This document shows positions 18,242 through 27,088 of a stretch of DNA of 64,000 nucleotides, in pieces; the stretch's first letter is position 1, and each line of letters begins with the position of its first letter. The translations under genes and the position numbers were made by a program. Source of the stretch: Spirochaetota bacterium (lineage in GTDB: Bacteria; Spirochaetota; Brevinematia; DTOW01); contig JANXAC010000001.1 in assembly GCA_025061835.1 (NCBI GenBank), positions 1 through 64,000 of the forward strand, given 5' to 3'. The notes under the pieces were generated by a model that saw nothing but the letters and a program-made list of their open reading frames with translations, searched no databases and was not told the origin of the DNA.

Positions 18242-18930
18242 ATTTTGTAAAACTTGTATTTGTTGTAACGCTGTCATTAGTTATCCTCATATCTACGATA
18301 GTCATCTATTACGATACTCCTAGACTTAGAGTTGAAAATGTGAATATAACACACAATATAAGGTATTACCCAACCAGTCTGGATGAAAAGATTTCATCAA
18401 TGATAAGGAATGAAAACATTTTAGCTCTTGATAAACCTATCCTTGAAAACACGATCAAGAACCTATCTGAAGATATTAAGGATGCTAGAGTTCTGATATA
18501 TCCTCCTAACACTGTGCATATCAGTGTCATTCACAGAAAACCTATTGTGAAAGTATTCACTGGTAGGGGCTATACGCTTTATGATGAAGATGTCATGGAA
18601 GTTAAGAGTTACGATAAAGAATCGTTTGATAGAGCGATAACCATAATACCAAAGACCACCATTCGCAAAGAGATATTAGAAAACATCATCAAAGAAGTTC
18701 ATCTGCTTGATGAGGATATATTAGTGAGTAAGTATTTCCCAAATGTCTTTATAACAGATAGAGATGGAATATACGGTTTCAACTCAAACTTTAAGATAAA
18801 CATATACTTTGGTGAGGAGATTAGTAGGGAAAAACTTAGAAAAGCGTTTCTATCAACAAGATATATAGTTCAGAAAAAATTACCTGTTAGATATGTTGAT
18901 GCAAGGTATGAAAACATAATAGCAAACTAG
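18238..18930 (+). CDS. ftsQ: Cell division protein FtsQ/DivIB-like
   Basis: 230 residues with a short cytoplasmic end and one membrane helix (LVFVVTLSLVILISTIVIYY, 5-25). A POTRA-like domain follows from about 32 (VENVNITHNIRYY, ENILALDKPILENTI, RVLIYPPNTVHISVIHRKPIVKV), then an FtsQ-type beta domain ending with KKLPVRYVDARYENIIAN, which matches the family's terminal YVDLR-type strand. FtsQ bridges early and late divisome proteins in the periplasm. The ATG overlaps the stop of the sigma-factor gene. No ftsA, ftsZ or mur genes flank it, which is unusual, since ftsQ normally sits in the dcw cluster. Overlaps the convergent PEGA lipoprotein by 4 bases. Confidence 0.8.
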   Translation: MNFVKLVFVVTLSLVILISTIVIYYDTPRLRVENVNITHNIRYYPTSLDEKISSMIRNENILALDKPILENTIKNLSEDIKDARVLIYPPNTVHISVIHRKPIVKVFTGRGYTLYDEDVMEVKSYDKESFDRAITIIPKTTIRKEILENIIKEVHLLDEDILVSKYFPNVFITDRDGIYGFNSNFKINIYFGEEISREKLRKAFLSTRYIVQKKLPVRYVDARYENIIAN

Positions 18931-20648
18931 AAGTTAAAATTCCACTTTATGAAAAACTTGTCTGACTCAAGACCTAGAGTAACACCCCATAAAACGAAGG
19001 TTGCTACCGCACCTACAATAGCAGTCGTCCTCATGTTATCTTTAAAGTAATAATAATACTCTCTCATCCTTACATATTCTTCCTTGTTCTCTCTCCTAAC
19101 CAAGAAGTCATAGTATTTCTCTTGAGAATCAGCGAAGAAATACAAGAATATGCTAGATGCAGTAGCAACGCCAAACATAATAGTAATACCTGTCATAACA
19201 TTATACCCTGTTTTCTGATTTAGATCTTCTAATGTAACTGTTATGTTTGTATCTCCATTGAGTTCAAAAGCCAGAAACTTTTCTAAAGCATCCTTTTTAA
19301 GCCATATTCTGTAATTGCCAGTAGGAAGGTTAATGTTAGTAGGTGTCTTTCCGATGTAAGTATTCTCAACGAAAATATCAGCACCTACAGGAATAGTGTT
19401 TATGTTGAGAGATGAAATATTTTCATACTTCTTCGTGAAATCCCTTTTGTAGATATTTAACTTATTTTTCTCAAGCATAACATACTCATTGACAACGAAG
19501 TATCCTCTTGATAGTGTTATCTTATGGATACCTTCTGAAAAGTATTCAGGTATTGTCTCTCCTCTACCTACATAGAAGTCATCTACAAATATGTCAAAGT
19601 CTTTTGGTTCAACTTCAACCTTGAGTAATCCTGTCCGGTAGTTGTAGAAAAAAGGTTTCAAACTACTAAAGATTCTATAATCCGATGATAGCAAATCTAC
19701 CAGATCAAGATTAGTCTTGAATAGCACATAGTTTGAGTTCAAGTTATTTGATAACAAAACAAATATTCCTACATAGAGATTTGTTAGATATTTACTGACT
19801 GGTTTTTCGTATATATCGTAGAACACAGATATTGAGTAATCACTTGGAGTTCCTTCATCAAACTTCACTCCGTTTGTGATCTTCAGAACCCAAGGATAAT
19901 TCGTTGTCAGTATATTCATAAGTGTATCATTACTTATCTTGAGTTCAGAGATTACTAGCTCAGTCTCTAGTATCTCAACATCTATCTTGTTCGTATTAGT
20001 CTGACTTCTGTAATAATTTGTCTCAAAAATAATATTTGTTATGTAATTCGTAAAGATACTGTTGGATATGATTTCGTTGGTGTATAACTTAAGTAATTCA
20101 CCTTCTATTTGAGGTGTGTTAAGAACTCTTATCTCACTTGGTTCGTAGTTGTATTTCGTTAAACTTCTAATAAAACTTTTCAAACTTGATCTCAAGTTGT
20201 TCCTTATTACAGAGTCCAAATTTAAAGTATAGTCAGCATCAAACTTATTATCTGTTGTTGGAAGGATGAGGTTAGTTTTATCTGAAAGAACATTAGTAGA
20301 GACAATATTAGTTGAGACTTCGGAAAGATTAGTCAAATTGAAGTTTGTGTTTGTATCGGGAGCGTTTGTTGCGGTATTCGTTATAAAATTTGTTGTATTT
20401 GTGATACTCTCAATTTCTTCAATACCGTCAAAATCCAAAATGTTTATGTTATCTTTCAAGTTTTTTAGAAAGCCAAGTTTTTGAGACAGGTTAAGGTTTG
20501 TGTTTGTTGATATTGGTGTTATTCTATATATTGAAACCTTAATATCCGTTTTGAGTAAAGGCTCTGGTATCTTGAGTTTCTCAACCTTCGTGCCGCATGA
20601 TACCAAAACAATCCAAAATAAGAAGATAATTAAGAATAGTTTATTCAT
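18927..20648 (-). CDS. PEGA-domain lipoprotein
   Basis: 573 residues from the ATG at 20648. A TTG-started extension is rejected because the lipoprotein signal begins at this ATG: MNKLFLIIFLFWIVLVSC, lipidated Cys-18. TAAAAT ends 8 bases upstream and there is no Shine-Dalgarno. Residues about 50-160 are extremely Asn/Thr-rich. PEGA-type beta repeats occur near 350-400 (VEPKDFDIFVDDFYVGRGE) and 410-460 (SLNINTIPVGADIFVENTYIGKTPTNINLPTG), the classic PVGADIFVDGxxxGxTP form. Two membrane segments follow near 490-515 and 545-562. PEGA repeats are thought to bind surface or peptidoglycan components, but the exact role here is unknown. Convergent with ftsQ. Confidence 0.82.
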   Translation of the reverse strand: MNKLFLIIFLFWIVLVSCGTKVEKLKIPEPLLKTDIKVSIYRITPISTNTNLNLSQKLGFLKNLKDNINILDFDGIEEIESITNTTNFITNTATNAPDTNTNFNLTNLSEVSTNIVSTNVLSDKTNLILPTTDNKFDADYTLNLDSVIRNNLRSSLKSFIRSLTKYNYEPSEIRVLNTPQIEGELLKLYTNEIISNSIFTNYITNIIFETNYYRSQTNTNKIDVEILETELVISELKISNDTLMNILTTNYPWVLKITNGVKFDEGTPSDYSISVFYDIYEKPVSKYLTNLYVGIFVLLSNNLNSNYVLFKTNLDLVDLLSSDYRIFSSLKPFFYNYRTGLLKVEVEPKDFDIFVDDFYVGRGETIPEYFSEGIHKITLSRGYFVVNEYVMLEKNKLNIYKRDFTKKYENISSLNINTIPVGADIFVENTYIGKTPTNINLPTGNYRIWLKKDALEKFLAFELNGDTNITVTLEDLNQKTGYNVMTGITIMFGVATASSIFLYFFADSQEKYYDFLVRRENKEEYVRMREYYYYFKDNMRTTAIVGAVATFVLWGVTLGLESDKFFIKWNFNF

Positions 20649-20810
20649 TAACAGATATTTTAAATAAATGCTACACAACTTATCACTTTTAGGTAAGGCT
20701 TAATAATATCGCCTACTCAATAGAAATTGAAATTTATTGAGGTTTGAACTGATTTACCAAAATTGATTTAAGTTTTCTATGTTATTCAGAATGTTAATCT
20801 GGATTAAGGT

Positions 20811-22214
20811 ATGTTGAAGACTATTCCCAGTGATGTAGAAGCTGAAAAAGCATGTCTAGGTGCTTTAATAGTTGATAACGATAAAATACTCAAAGTTATT
20901 GATATTTTGAGAGAGGAACACTTCTATCTAGAGAAGCACAGAGACATATTCAGAGCAATCATGGAATTATACGATGAGAAAAACCCTGTTGATATAATTA
21001 CTCTTCAAAATAAACTCAAGGAGATGGGCAAACTAGAGAATGTAAGCATTTCTTACCTATCCTCTCTACTTGACTCCATACCTACAACTGCGAATGTTGA
21101 GTATTACGCTAGAATAATATACGAGAAATATATCCTCAGGTCCATAATAAGAGCATCTTCCGAAATAATTGAAATTGCAATGAGAGATAATGTTGATATA
21201 AATGAAGCAATAGAGATAACTGAACGAAAACTCCTTGAGTCCATTGACATAAGAGGTAAATACGATTACTTCAAGTTGAGAGATTTAGTGATTGAGACAC
21301 TGAAAGGTATTCAGATGCTTGCCAAAGAGAAAACAGTATACACCGGGGTGCCCTCAGGTTACAAAGCGATTGACGATATGACATCTGGTTTCCAAAGGGG
21401 GGACCTAGTGGTATTTGCAGGAAGGCCCGCTATGGGTAAGACGGCGTTCGCACTTAACCTTTGCCTAAACATGGCTAAACCACCTTACGCTAAGAAGGTT
21501 CTGTTCTTCTCTCTTGAGATGTCAAAAGAGCAACTAGTTCAAAGGCTACTATCAACAGAGTCTAGAATTAACCTTATGTCTTTAAGGACAGGTAATATAA
21601 AGGATTACGAATGGGAGTCTATACTTGAAGCGTCAATAAGACTATCTTCACTGGATGTGATAATTGATGATACACCATCTGCATCAATAACTGACATAAA
21701 GTCAAAAGCAAGAAAGATATTCGCAAAGGAAAAAGGCATTGATGTTATAATCATTGACTACCTTCAGATAATAGAAGTTCCTAAAGGGTTATCAGTTATA
21801 AGGAGTAGGAATGAAGAGATAGGTTTCATATCAAGAAGTCTGAAGGCATTGGCAAAAGAATTGAATGTTCCGGTGATAGTTCTATCGCAGTTATCAAGGA
21901 GTGTTGAGAAGAGGATTGACAAAAGACCAATCCTATCAGACTTAAGAGAAAGCGGAAGTATTGAGCAAGATGCAGATCTGGTTGCATTTCTGTATAGAGA
22001 AGAGTATTACAAGCCTGACACTGACAAGAAAAACATCGTTGAAATAATCATATCAAAACAAAGGAATGGTCCAGTTGGCACGATAGAACTTATGTTCATA
22101 AAAGAGATAGGAAAGTTTGAGAACCTTTCAACAGCCGATTTCTCTTATCAAGATAATGACCAACAATACTATGATGAAGAATTTGAAGACGAAGATGAGT
22201 CAGAAGAAGAATAA
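20811..22214 (+). CDS. dnaB: Replicative DNA helicase DnaB
   Basis: Hexameric 5'-3' helicase of the replication fork, 467 residues. N-terminal domain (1-105): IPSDVEAEKACLGALIVDN. RecA-like motor from about 175: Walker A GRPAMGKTAFALN near 203, FFSLEMSKEQLVQR, Walker B region VIIIDYLQII near 316, VIVLSQLSRSVEKR, and the R-finger-bearing DLRESGSIEQDADLV. The protein ends in an acidic, aromatic tail (QYYDEEFEDEDESEEE) longer than in most DnaB proteins. This tail shares the DEEFED motif with the small acidic protein at 12103. TTAAGG lies just before the ATG. An ABC ATPase gene follows after 11 bases. Confidence 0.97.
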   Translation: MLKTIPSDVEAEKACLGALIVDNDKILKVIDILREEHFYLEKHRDIFRAIMELYDEKNPVDIITLQNKLKEMGKLENVSISYLSSLLDSIPTTANVEYYARIIYEKYILRSIIRASSEIIEIAMRDNVDINEAIEITERKLLESIDIRGKYDYFKLRDLVIETLKGIQMLAKEKTVYTGVPSGYKAIDDMTSGFQRGDLVVFAGRPAMGKTAFALNLCLNMAKPPYAKKVLFFSLEMSKEQLVQRLLSTESRINLMSLRTGNIKDYEWESILEASIRLSSLDVIIDDTPSASITDIKSKARKIFAKEKGIDVIIIDYLQIIEVPKGLSVIRSRNEEIGFISRSLKALAKELNVPVIVLSQLSRSVEKRIDKRPILSDLRESGSIEQDADLVAFLYREEYYKPDTDKKNIVEIIISKQRNGPVGTIELMFIKEIGKFENLSTADFSYQDNDQQYYDEEFEDEDESEEE

Positions 22215-22225
22215 AGAATTAAATT

Positions 22226-22909
22226 ATGGAATCACCATTAGTTGAGATAAGAAACCTGTATTTTACATACAACAATAGAGATTACATATTTGAGGGTATA
22301 AACCTGACATTAGAAAGATATGGTGTAACTTGTGTAGTTTCTGATCCCGGCAAAGGTAAAACAACACTATTAAAACTCATAAAGGGAATACTCAAACCTA
22401 CAAGAGGAAATGTAATAGTAATGGATATTGACATCTCCAGCGCCCCTAAATCAAAACTTATGAATCTCCATACCAAAGTATCCATACATTTCCAAGATAC
22501 CTTCCTTATAAGCAATATAGATGTTTATAATAACCTGGCACTTCCACTCATGTATAATACGAACTTGTCAAAGAAAGAGATAGAGTATGAGGTTGATAAG
22601 GCACTTAATCTTTTTGGAATACAAAACCTTAAGTATGATGCTCCTTTTGACTTAAGCCCAACCGAAGCGAGGTTAGTGTCTCTTTCTAGAGCATTTTTAG
22701 GATTACCAAGAATAATACTCCTTGATGAACCGTTCTCGTTATTAGATGGATACTATAAAGCAAGGCTATTAGAAGTGATTGGCGAGTTTAAAGAAAAATC
22801 AAAAATTATCTTCACAACATCAGATGAAAACCTTTCAATGGCATCAGAATCCATTCTATATATCCTAAATATAGAAAGCTCAAAGAAAATCTATTACGTC
22901 AACAAGTAG
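22226..22909 (+). CDS. ABC-type ATPase with degenerate motifs
   Basis: 227 residues, a lone nucleotide-binding domain resembling FtsE/MlaF-type ATPases. Walker A reads SDPGKGKTTLLK near 35, where the first Gly of GxxGxGK(S/T) is replaced by Ser. The Q-loop is HFQDTF. The signature motif, normally LSGGQ, reads LSPTEARLVSLSRAF near 145. Walker B is intact (IILLDEPFSLLDG near 165). The switch His is absent at FTTSDENLSMA, where the family has (T/S)H(D/R). So ATP may be bound but the hydrolysis cycle is doubtful. No permease gene is adjacent. It follows dnaB by 11 bases, and the functional link is unclear. Confidence 0.8.
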   Translation: MESPLVEIRNLYFTYNNRDYIFEGINLTLERYGVTCVVSDPGKGKTTLLKLIKGILKPTRGNVIVMDIDISSAPKSKLMNLHTKVSIHFQDTFLISNIDVYNNLALPLMYNTNLSKKEIEYEVDKALNLFGIQNLKYDAPFDLSPTEARLVSLSRAFLGLPRIILLDEPFSLLDGYYKARLLEVIGEFKEKSKIIFTTSDENLSMASESILYILNIESSKKIYYVNK

Positions 22910-23062
22910 TAATTTGAAGTAATAAACTAACTATCTGAAAACTTCTGACCTTTAGGGGGTATTAGATGATATTCTTTCTCACCAAACTCATCCTTTTGAC
23001 ACAAAACTATGCTACAGAACTCCAAAAGTAGAAAAGTTTTAAGAGTTAGAGATTTAAATTTT

Positions 23063-23821
23063 TTACTGAAGTCTAACTGGTATTCCGTTTTTCTTGAGGT
23101 ATGATTTCAAATCAAGTATGTCAATCTCTTTGAAGTGGAATATTGACGCTGCGAGTCCTGCTGTGCATTTTGTCTTTTGGAATAACTCCAAAAAGTGTTC
23201 CTTCTTACCTGCTCCTCCTGAAGCAATAACCGGTATTCTAACCGCTTCGGATACCATCTTTAGTATTTCAATGTCGTATCCATTTTTTGTTCCATCAGCA
23301 TCAATACTCGTGAGTAATATCTCCCCCGCTCCAAGTTGTTCAACCTTCATAGCCCATTCAACTGCTTCAAGGTTTGTCTCATCTCTTCCTCCCCTTATGA
23401 ATACTTTATAAACCTCACCAACCTTCTTTGTGTCAATCGCAACTACTATACATTGAGAACCAAATCTCTCAGCCCCCTCGGATATCAGGTTTGGGGTCAT
23501 AACAGCAGAAGTATTTATAGAAACTTTATCTGCACCAGCAAGAAGCATCTCCCTCATATCATCAACGCTTCTAATCCCCCCACCAATAGTGAATGGTATT
23601 GAGATATTATCCGCTACCTTTCTTGCTACATCCACTAGTGTCTTACGGTTCTGATACGAAGCGGTTATATCTAGAAAAACTATCTCATCAGCACCGGCGT
23701 TGTTATATGCAACTGCATTATCAACAGGATCACCAGCATCAACTATATCAACAAACCTAACCCCTTTCACAACCCTACCAGCATCTATATCCAAACAAGG
23801 AATTATTCTCTTCGCTAACAT
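23063..23821 (-). CDS. hisF: Imidazole glycerol phosphate synthase, cyclase subunit HisF
   Basis: Histidine biosynthesis: with the amidotransferase HisH it makes imidazole glycerol phosphate and AICAR from PRFAR. A (beta/alpha)8 barrel of about 252 residues, full length. Catalytic Asp-11 is in [17 protein letters not shown] and Asp-130 in [10 protein letters not shown]. Phosphate-binding Gly-rich loops are [11 protein letters not shown] and [11 protein letters not shown]. The end PVRLQ fits the family. I prefer the ATG at 23821, preceded by AAGGGCGATGTGCTT. A GTG six bases upstream is possible. A TATAAT lies about 26 bases further upstream. No other his genes are in the window, so the pathway is scattered. 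Confidence 0.96.
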   Translation of the reverse strand: MLAKRIIPCLDIDAGRVVKGVRFVDIVDAGDPVDNAVAYNNAGADEIVFLDITASYQNRKTLVDVARKVADNISIPFTIGGGIRSVDDMREMLLAGADKVSINTSAVMTPNLISEGAERFGSQCIVVAIDTKKVGEVYKVFIRGGRDETNLEAVEWAMKVEQLGAGEILLTSIDADGTKNGYDIEILKMVSEAVRIPVIASGGAGKKEHFLELFQKTKCTAGLAASIFHFKEIDILDLKSYLKKNGIPVRLQ

Positions 23822-24116
23822 AAGCACATCGCCCTTAACGACCTGAAATTATAATCTATTAGACTTATAGTAATGAAGTAAATGAGTTCCTTTTGTAAAA
23901 GTCCCTTCACAAATTCATTTAGATTCCCCCTTGAAGTAATATCTAGAAGAACTTTTGTTTTCCCTTCCCCAACTACACAAACTTCAATTAAGGTATCCTT
24001 TAAACTCTCTTAATGAACCTTTCTTGCTTTTTTGATTAGATAGTTTCCGAACAAAGTAAGATACAACTTGCTTATGGCTTATCAAATTCTAAAAAATCTT
24101 TCAAGAAAGCAAGTTT

Positions 24117-25313
24117 ATGAAGTATGTTTTTGGTGTAACTAGTAGCGTAAGTATATACAAGGTTTTGAATGTTGTCAGAGGACTAACAAAAAGAAAAAAT
24201 GAAGTAAAAGTAGTTATGACGGAAAACGCAACGAAATTAGTATCTCCTATTCTATTTCAAGCACTATCTTACAACAAAGTATACGTTGATAACTTTAATT
24301 ATGATGATCCATTAATTCACATTTCCCTAGCAAAATGGGGAGATGTATTCGTTGTTATACCTGCGACAGCAAATATCATTGGTAAAATTGCAAATGGTAT
24401 ATGTGATGACCTAGTTAGCACGATTGCTCTCGCCTTTCCAATTAGCAAGAGAAGAATTCTGATACCAGCGATGAACAAAGAAATGTGGTCAAACCCGATA
24501 ACACAAGAAAATATACACAAACTACAGAACCATGGATGGGAGATTATTGAACCAGAGGAAGGGCTGTTTGCCTCACCCCTTGAGGGAGTAGGAAAAGGAA
24601 GACTACCAAACGAAAAAACTATTATCTACAACCTTTTAAGAAACCCAAATGGTTCTCTCAAAGGTAAGAAAGTTCTTGTAACAGCTGGTGCTACGAAAGA
24701 ATATATTGACGATGTTAGGTTTATCTCAAACGACTCATCTGGGTTAATGGGACTTTCACTAGCATTAGTTTCGTATCTAGAAGGCGCAGAAGTTTGTCTG
24801 GTCTATGGGAATATGAAGTTCAAACCATTTCCTTTCATTAGGTCAATAGGAGTTTCTTCAACTGATGAAATGCTAAGTGTTGTTGAAAAAGAGTTTGAAA
24901 ATACTGACATACTATTTATGGCTTCGGCAGTCGCAGATTTCAAACCTTCTACAAAGTTGAGTGGTAAGTTAGCAAAGGACGAAATAACGAGTATAGAACT
25001 CGTTAAAACACCAGATATACTTAAAACGGTTTCAAGAAACAAGGATAGTAGGGTCATAGTAGGTTTTGGATTAGGTAGCGGTGATCTTGAAGAGTATGCA
25101 CTTAAGAAGATGAAAGATAAAAATGTTGATCTCATCGTAGCAAACAAGATAGAAATATCGGATGGCAAAGTTTCTTTCAACCCTATGGGCAACAAAAATA
25201 ATAAGATTACAATCTTTACAAGAAACGGTGATAAGATTTATTACGAAGGCAGTAAATTGAAAGTTGCTAGATTTATATTAGATCAGGTTCTAAAAATTAG
25301 TAAGCCGTTATAA
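24117..25313 (+). CDS. coaBC: Bifunctional CoaBC (4'-phosphopantothenoylcysteine synthetase/decarboxylase)
   Basis: Two consecutive steps of coenzyme A synthesis: CTP-dependent ligation of cysteine to phosphopantothenate (CoaB) and FMN-dependent decarboxylation (CoaC). The flavoprotein half (1-185) has a catalytic-region His in PLIHISLAKWGD near 64, IPATANIIGKIANGICDDL, and the PAMNKEMWSNP substrate motif near 121. The synthetase half (190-398) has VTAGATKEYIDDVRFISNDSSGLMG, MASAVADFKP and LVKTPDIL. 398 residues is the normal length. No strong ribosome site. A stretch with AAACTCTCTTA about 110 bases upstream resembles sequence upstream of pnp and of the gene at 29670. Confidence 0.96.
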   Translation: MKYVFGVTSSVSIYKVLNVVRGLTKRKNEVKVVMTENATKLVSPILFQALSYNKVYVDNFNYDDPLIHISLAKWGDVFVVIPATANIIGKIANGICDDLVSTIALAFPISKRRILIPAMNKEMWSNPITQENIHKLQNHGWEIIEPEEGLFASPLEGVGKGRLPNEKTIIYNLLRNPNGSLKGKKVLVTAGATKEYIDDVRFISNDSSGLMGLSLALVSYLEGAEVCLVYGNMKFKPFPFIRSIGVSSTDEMLSVVEKEFENTDILFMASAVADFKPSTKLSGKLAKDEITSIELVKTPDILKTVSRNKDSRVIVGFGLGSGDLEEYALKKMKDKNVDLIVANKIEISDGKVSFNPMGNKNNKITIFTRNGDKIYYEGSKLKVARFILDQVLKISKPL

Positions 25314-25345
25314 TTTAAAAGCATAGTAAAAATATATCTTAGGAC

Positions 25346-25374
25346 TTGACGATTCGGAAATATTTTGGTATATT
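25346..25374 (+). promoter_or_regulatory. Promoter of hsp20
   Basis: TTGACG (25346-25351), 17-base spacer, TATATT (25369-25374). The start codon lies about 31 bases beyond. The same two hexamers with the same spacing precede groEL. No CIRCE inverted repeat is present. Confidence 0.65.
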
Positions 25375-25405
25375 ATAGTTGAAAAATTTGATTTGGGGGT
25401 GGGTT

Positions 25406-25843
25406 ATGAGAAAAGGATTAAGCATTTGGCAACCTTTCTCTGAAATTGAGAGGGTAAGAAGAGAGTTTGACAGGTTGTTTGATGAGTTCTTTGGTAGTCC
25501 CGATACTACAAAAGATTACATTCTATCACCAGTAGTTGACGTTTATGAGACTGACAAGGATGTTGTTATAAAGGCAGAGATGCCCGGTGTTAAGAAGGAT
25601 GAAATTGAGATAACTGTTAAAGACAACTTCGTTCACATAAAGGCAGAGAAGAAAGAAGAGAAAGAGGAGAAGAAGGAGAATATACACAGAGTAGAAAGGT
25701 TTTACGGAAGAGTTGAGAGACTCATTCCTATGCCAACGGATGTCAAAAGCGAGGAAGCAAAAGCAGAATACAAAGATGGAGTTCTTGAAATAAGAATTCC
25801 TAAAGAGAAAATTTCAAAAGAAACAAAGATAAAAATTTCGTAA
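25406..25843 (+). CDS. hsp20: Small heat-shock protein, Hsp20/alpha-crystallin family
   Basis: ATP-independent chaperone that holds unfolding proteins. 145 residues from the ATG at 25406, chosen for its GGGGGTGGG ribosome site. An in-frame ATG at 25379 would place the start inside the leader. The N-terminal helix has WQPFSEIERVRREFDRLFDEFF. The alpha-crystallin domain runs about 42-135: SPVVDVYETDKDVVIKAEMPGV, the HRVERFYGRVERLIPMP region, and the A-x-x-x-n-G-V-L motif as AEYKDGVLEIRIPK. The IxI-like tail is KETKIKIS. It has its own promoter and a strong terminator, so it is monocistronic. Confidence 0.96.
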   Translation: MRKGLSIWQPFSEIERVRREFDRLFDEFFGSPDTTKDYILSPVVDVYETDKDVVIKAEMPGVKKDEIEITVKDNFVHIKAEKKEEKEEKKENIHRVERFYGRVERLIPMPTDVKSEEAKAEYKDGVLEIRIPKEKISKETKIKIS

Positions 25844-25852
25844 TTAAACTTC

Positions 25853-25888
25853 AAGGGGGCTATAGTCCCCCTTTGTCTATTTTTTAAG
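25853..25888 (+). terminator. Rho-independent terminator of hsp20
   Basis: AAGGGGG-CTATAGT-CCCCCTT stem, then TTGTCTATTTTTT. It lies 10 bases after the hsp20 stop and overlaps the 3' end of the convergent gene. Strong by GC stem and T tail. Confidence 0.85.
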
Positions 25889-26488
25889 TTTTCTTAATTC
25901 AAAGTCCTTTCCTAGAACTACTACTATCCCAGATAATTCACCTTCCAAAGAAGGTTCAAAGAAAAGATTTGATACCATACTTATTCCTAGACTCCTTGAT
26001 AACTCTTCCAAAACTTTCCTATTAGGTGTTCTATTTATTATTAGAGAGTTGCCAATCTCTGATGCGTAGTTCCCATAGTTTTTAACATTCATACCCCTCT
26101 CTATTAGAAAAAGAGAGACATTCATAGCCAAATCCTTCTCCCCCTTCGCATTCAGTACTGATATTTCCGGATTTTGTAGCGAGTAGTATGAGATTAGCTT
26201 GCTATCAAGGTAGATCTTTACATTCACATCCTTACCTAAACTCTCCGCAACTTCCTCTACTTTACGAATAATTTGTTCAAAATTTGTATCAATACTCGTT
26301 ATGTTTAAGATTATATCTTTACCTTCAACAGTTATATTTGGATACTTTGAGATAATACTGTTATTTTCAGTATTGCCAAACAATGCTATGAAAACAAAAG
26401 ACAAAACCAAAATTAGCGCTAGAAATACCCAATTTCTGACTTTTCTTTTCTTGAACTTCGTTCTCCTGTAATCTTCAACTTTTATCAT
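25877..26488 (-). CDS. Membrane-anchored LytR_C-domain protein
   Basis: 203 residues. A basic cytoplasmic N-terminus (about 1-20) is followed by one membrane helix (NWVFLALILVLSFVFIALF, 19-38) and a linker domain of about 80 residues. The C-terminal LytR_C domain spans about 115-200 (ISVLNAKGEKDLAMNVSLFLIERGMNVKN, LIINRTPNRKVLEELSRSLG, and GIVVVLGKDF at the end). This domain occurs in LytR-CpsA-Psr proteins and alone in envelope proteins. The catalytic LCP domain is missing here, so no transferase role is proposed. TATACT ends 7 bases before the ATG with a TTGAAG 18 bases further up, so the transcript is probably leaderless. Confidence 0.78.
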   Translation of the reverse strand: MIKVEDYRRTKFKKRKVRNWVFLALILVLSFVFIALFGNTENNSIISKYPNITVEGKDIILNITSIDTNFEQIIRKVEEVAESLGKDVNVKIYLDSKLISYYSLQNPEISVLNAKGEKDLAMNVSLFLIERGMNVKNYGNYASEIGNSLIINRTPNRKVLEELSRSLGISMVSNLFFEPSLEGELSGIVVVLGKDFELRKLKK

Positions 26489-26541
26489 AAAGAAAAGTAT
26501 AGATTGATTATAGTTCTATCTTCAATTTAGAATACTCCAAT
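26489..26541. promoter_or_regulatory. Divergent, overlapping leaderless promoters
   Basis: This 53-base gap contains two opposing promoters. Plus: TTGATT (26504-26509), 18 bases, TAGAAT (26528-26533), then 8 bases to the ATG at 26542. Minus: TTGAAG (26520-26525), 18 bases, TATACT (26496-26501), then 7 bases to the ATG at 26488. Neither gene has room for a Shine-Dalgarno downstream of the predicted start. Confidence 0.6.
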
Positions 26542-27087
26542 ATGAAAAGATATTCGCTTACCTGTATGGGTAAAGACAAGCCCGGTATAGTTGCCAAAGT
26601 TTCTGAAGTTCTCTTCAAAGCAGGTTCAACAATTGAAGGTTCAAGAATGTCTTTGTTGCAGGGAGAGTTCGCTATAATTCTCATATTTACTCTCCTAGAG
26701 GATAAAAATGCTCACTTTCTCAAGAGGGAGTTAAAAAGAGTTGAGTATGAAATGGATATTGAGATAAACATAAGAGAGTTAGACCCAGAGGAATATTCAG
26801 ATAAATACGAAATGCCAAGAAGAACTTATGTTATTAATGTCTATGGTGCAGATAAACCCGGAATAGTATTCAGCGTTACAAATATACTCTACCTCAATAA
26901 CATAAACATCACTAACCTATTCACAGACCTTATAGAAAGTGAAGGGCAAAAAGTGTATATAATGTCAATAACCGTAGATGCGAGCAACATCCAATCTGAA
27001 ACTATCTTGAAAGATAAAATTGAAAAGATATGTAGAGAAATGGGATTACAGGTTAGTATTCAAGAAGTTGAAGAGGTGGAGATGTAG
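26542..27087 (+). CDS. Tandem ACT-domain protein, GcvR-like
   Basis: 181 residues made of two ACT domains (about 1-80 and 92-178). Each opens with the ligand-binding pattern: TCMGKDKPGIVAKVSEVL and VYGADKPGIVFSVTNIL. This arrangement is that of GcvR, the glycine-cleavage repressor protein, and of related amino-acid-sensing regulators. No DNA-binding domain is present, so it presumably acts through a partner. No gcv genes are in the window and the sensed amino acid is unknown. It has a promoter ending 8 bases before its ATG. Its stop is one base from the def start, so the two are co-expressed. Confidence 0.8.
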   Translation: MKRYSLTCMGKDKPGIVAKVSEVLFKAGSTIEGSRMSLLQGEFAIILIFTLLEDKNAHFLKRELKRVEYEMDIEINIRELDPEEYSDKYEMPRRTYVINVYGADKPGIVFSVTNILYLNNINITNLFTDLIESEGQKVYIMSITVDASNIQSETILKDKIEKICREMGLQVSIQEVEEVEM

Positions 27088-27088
27088 A

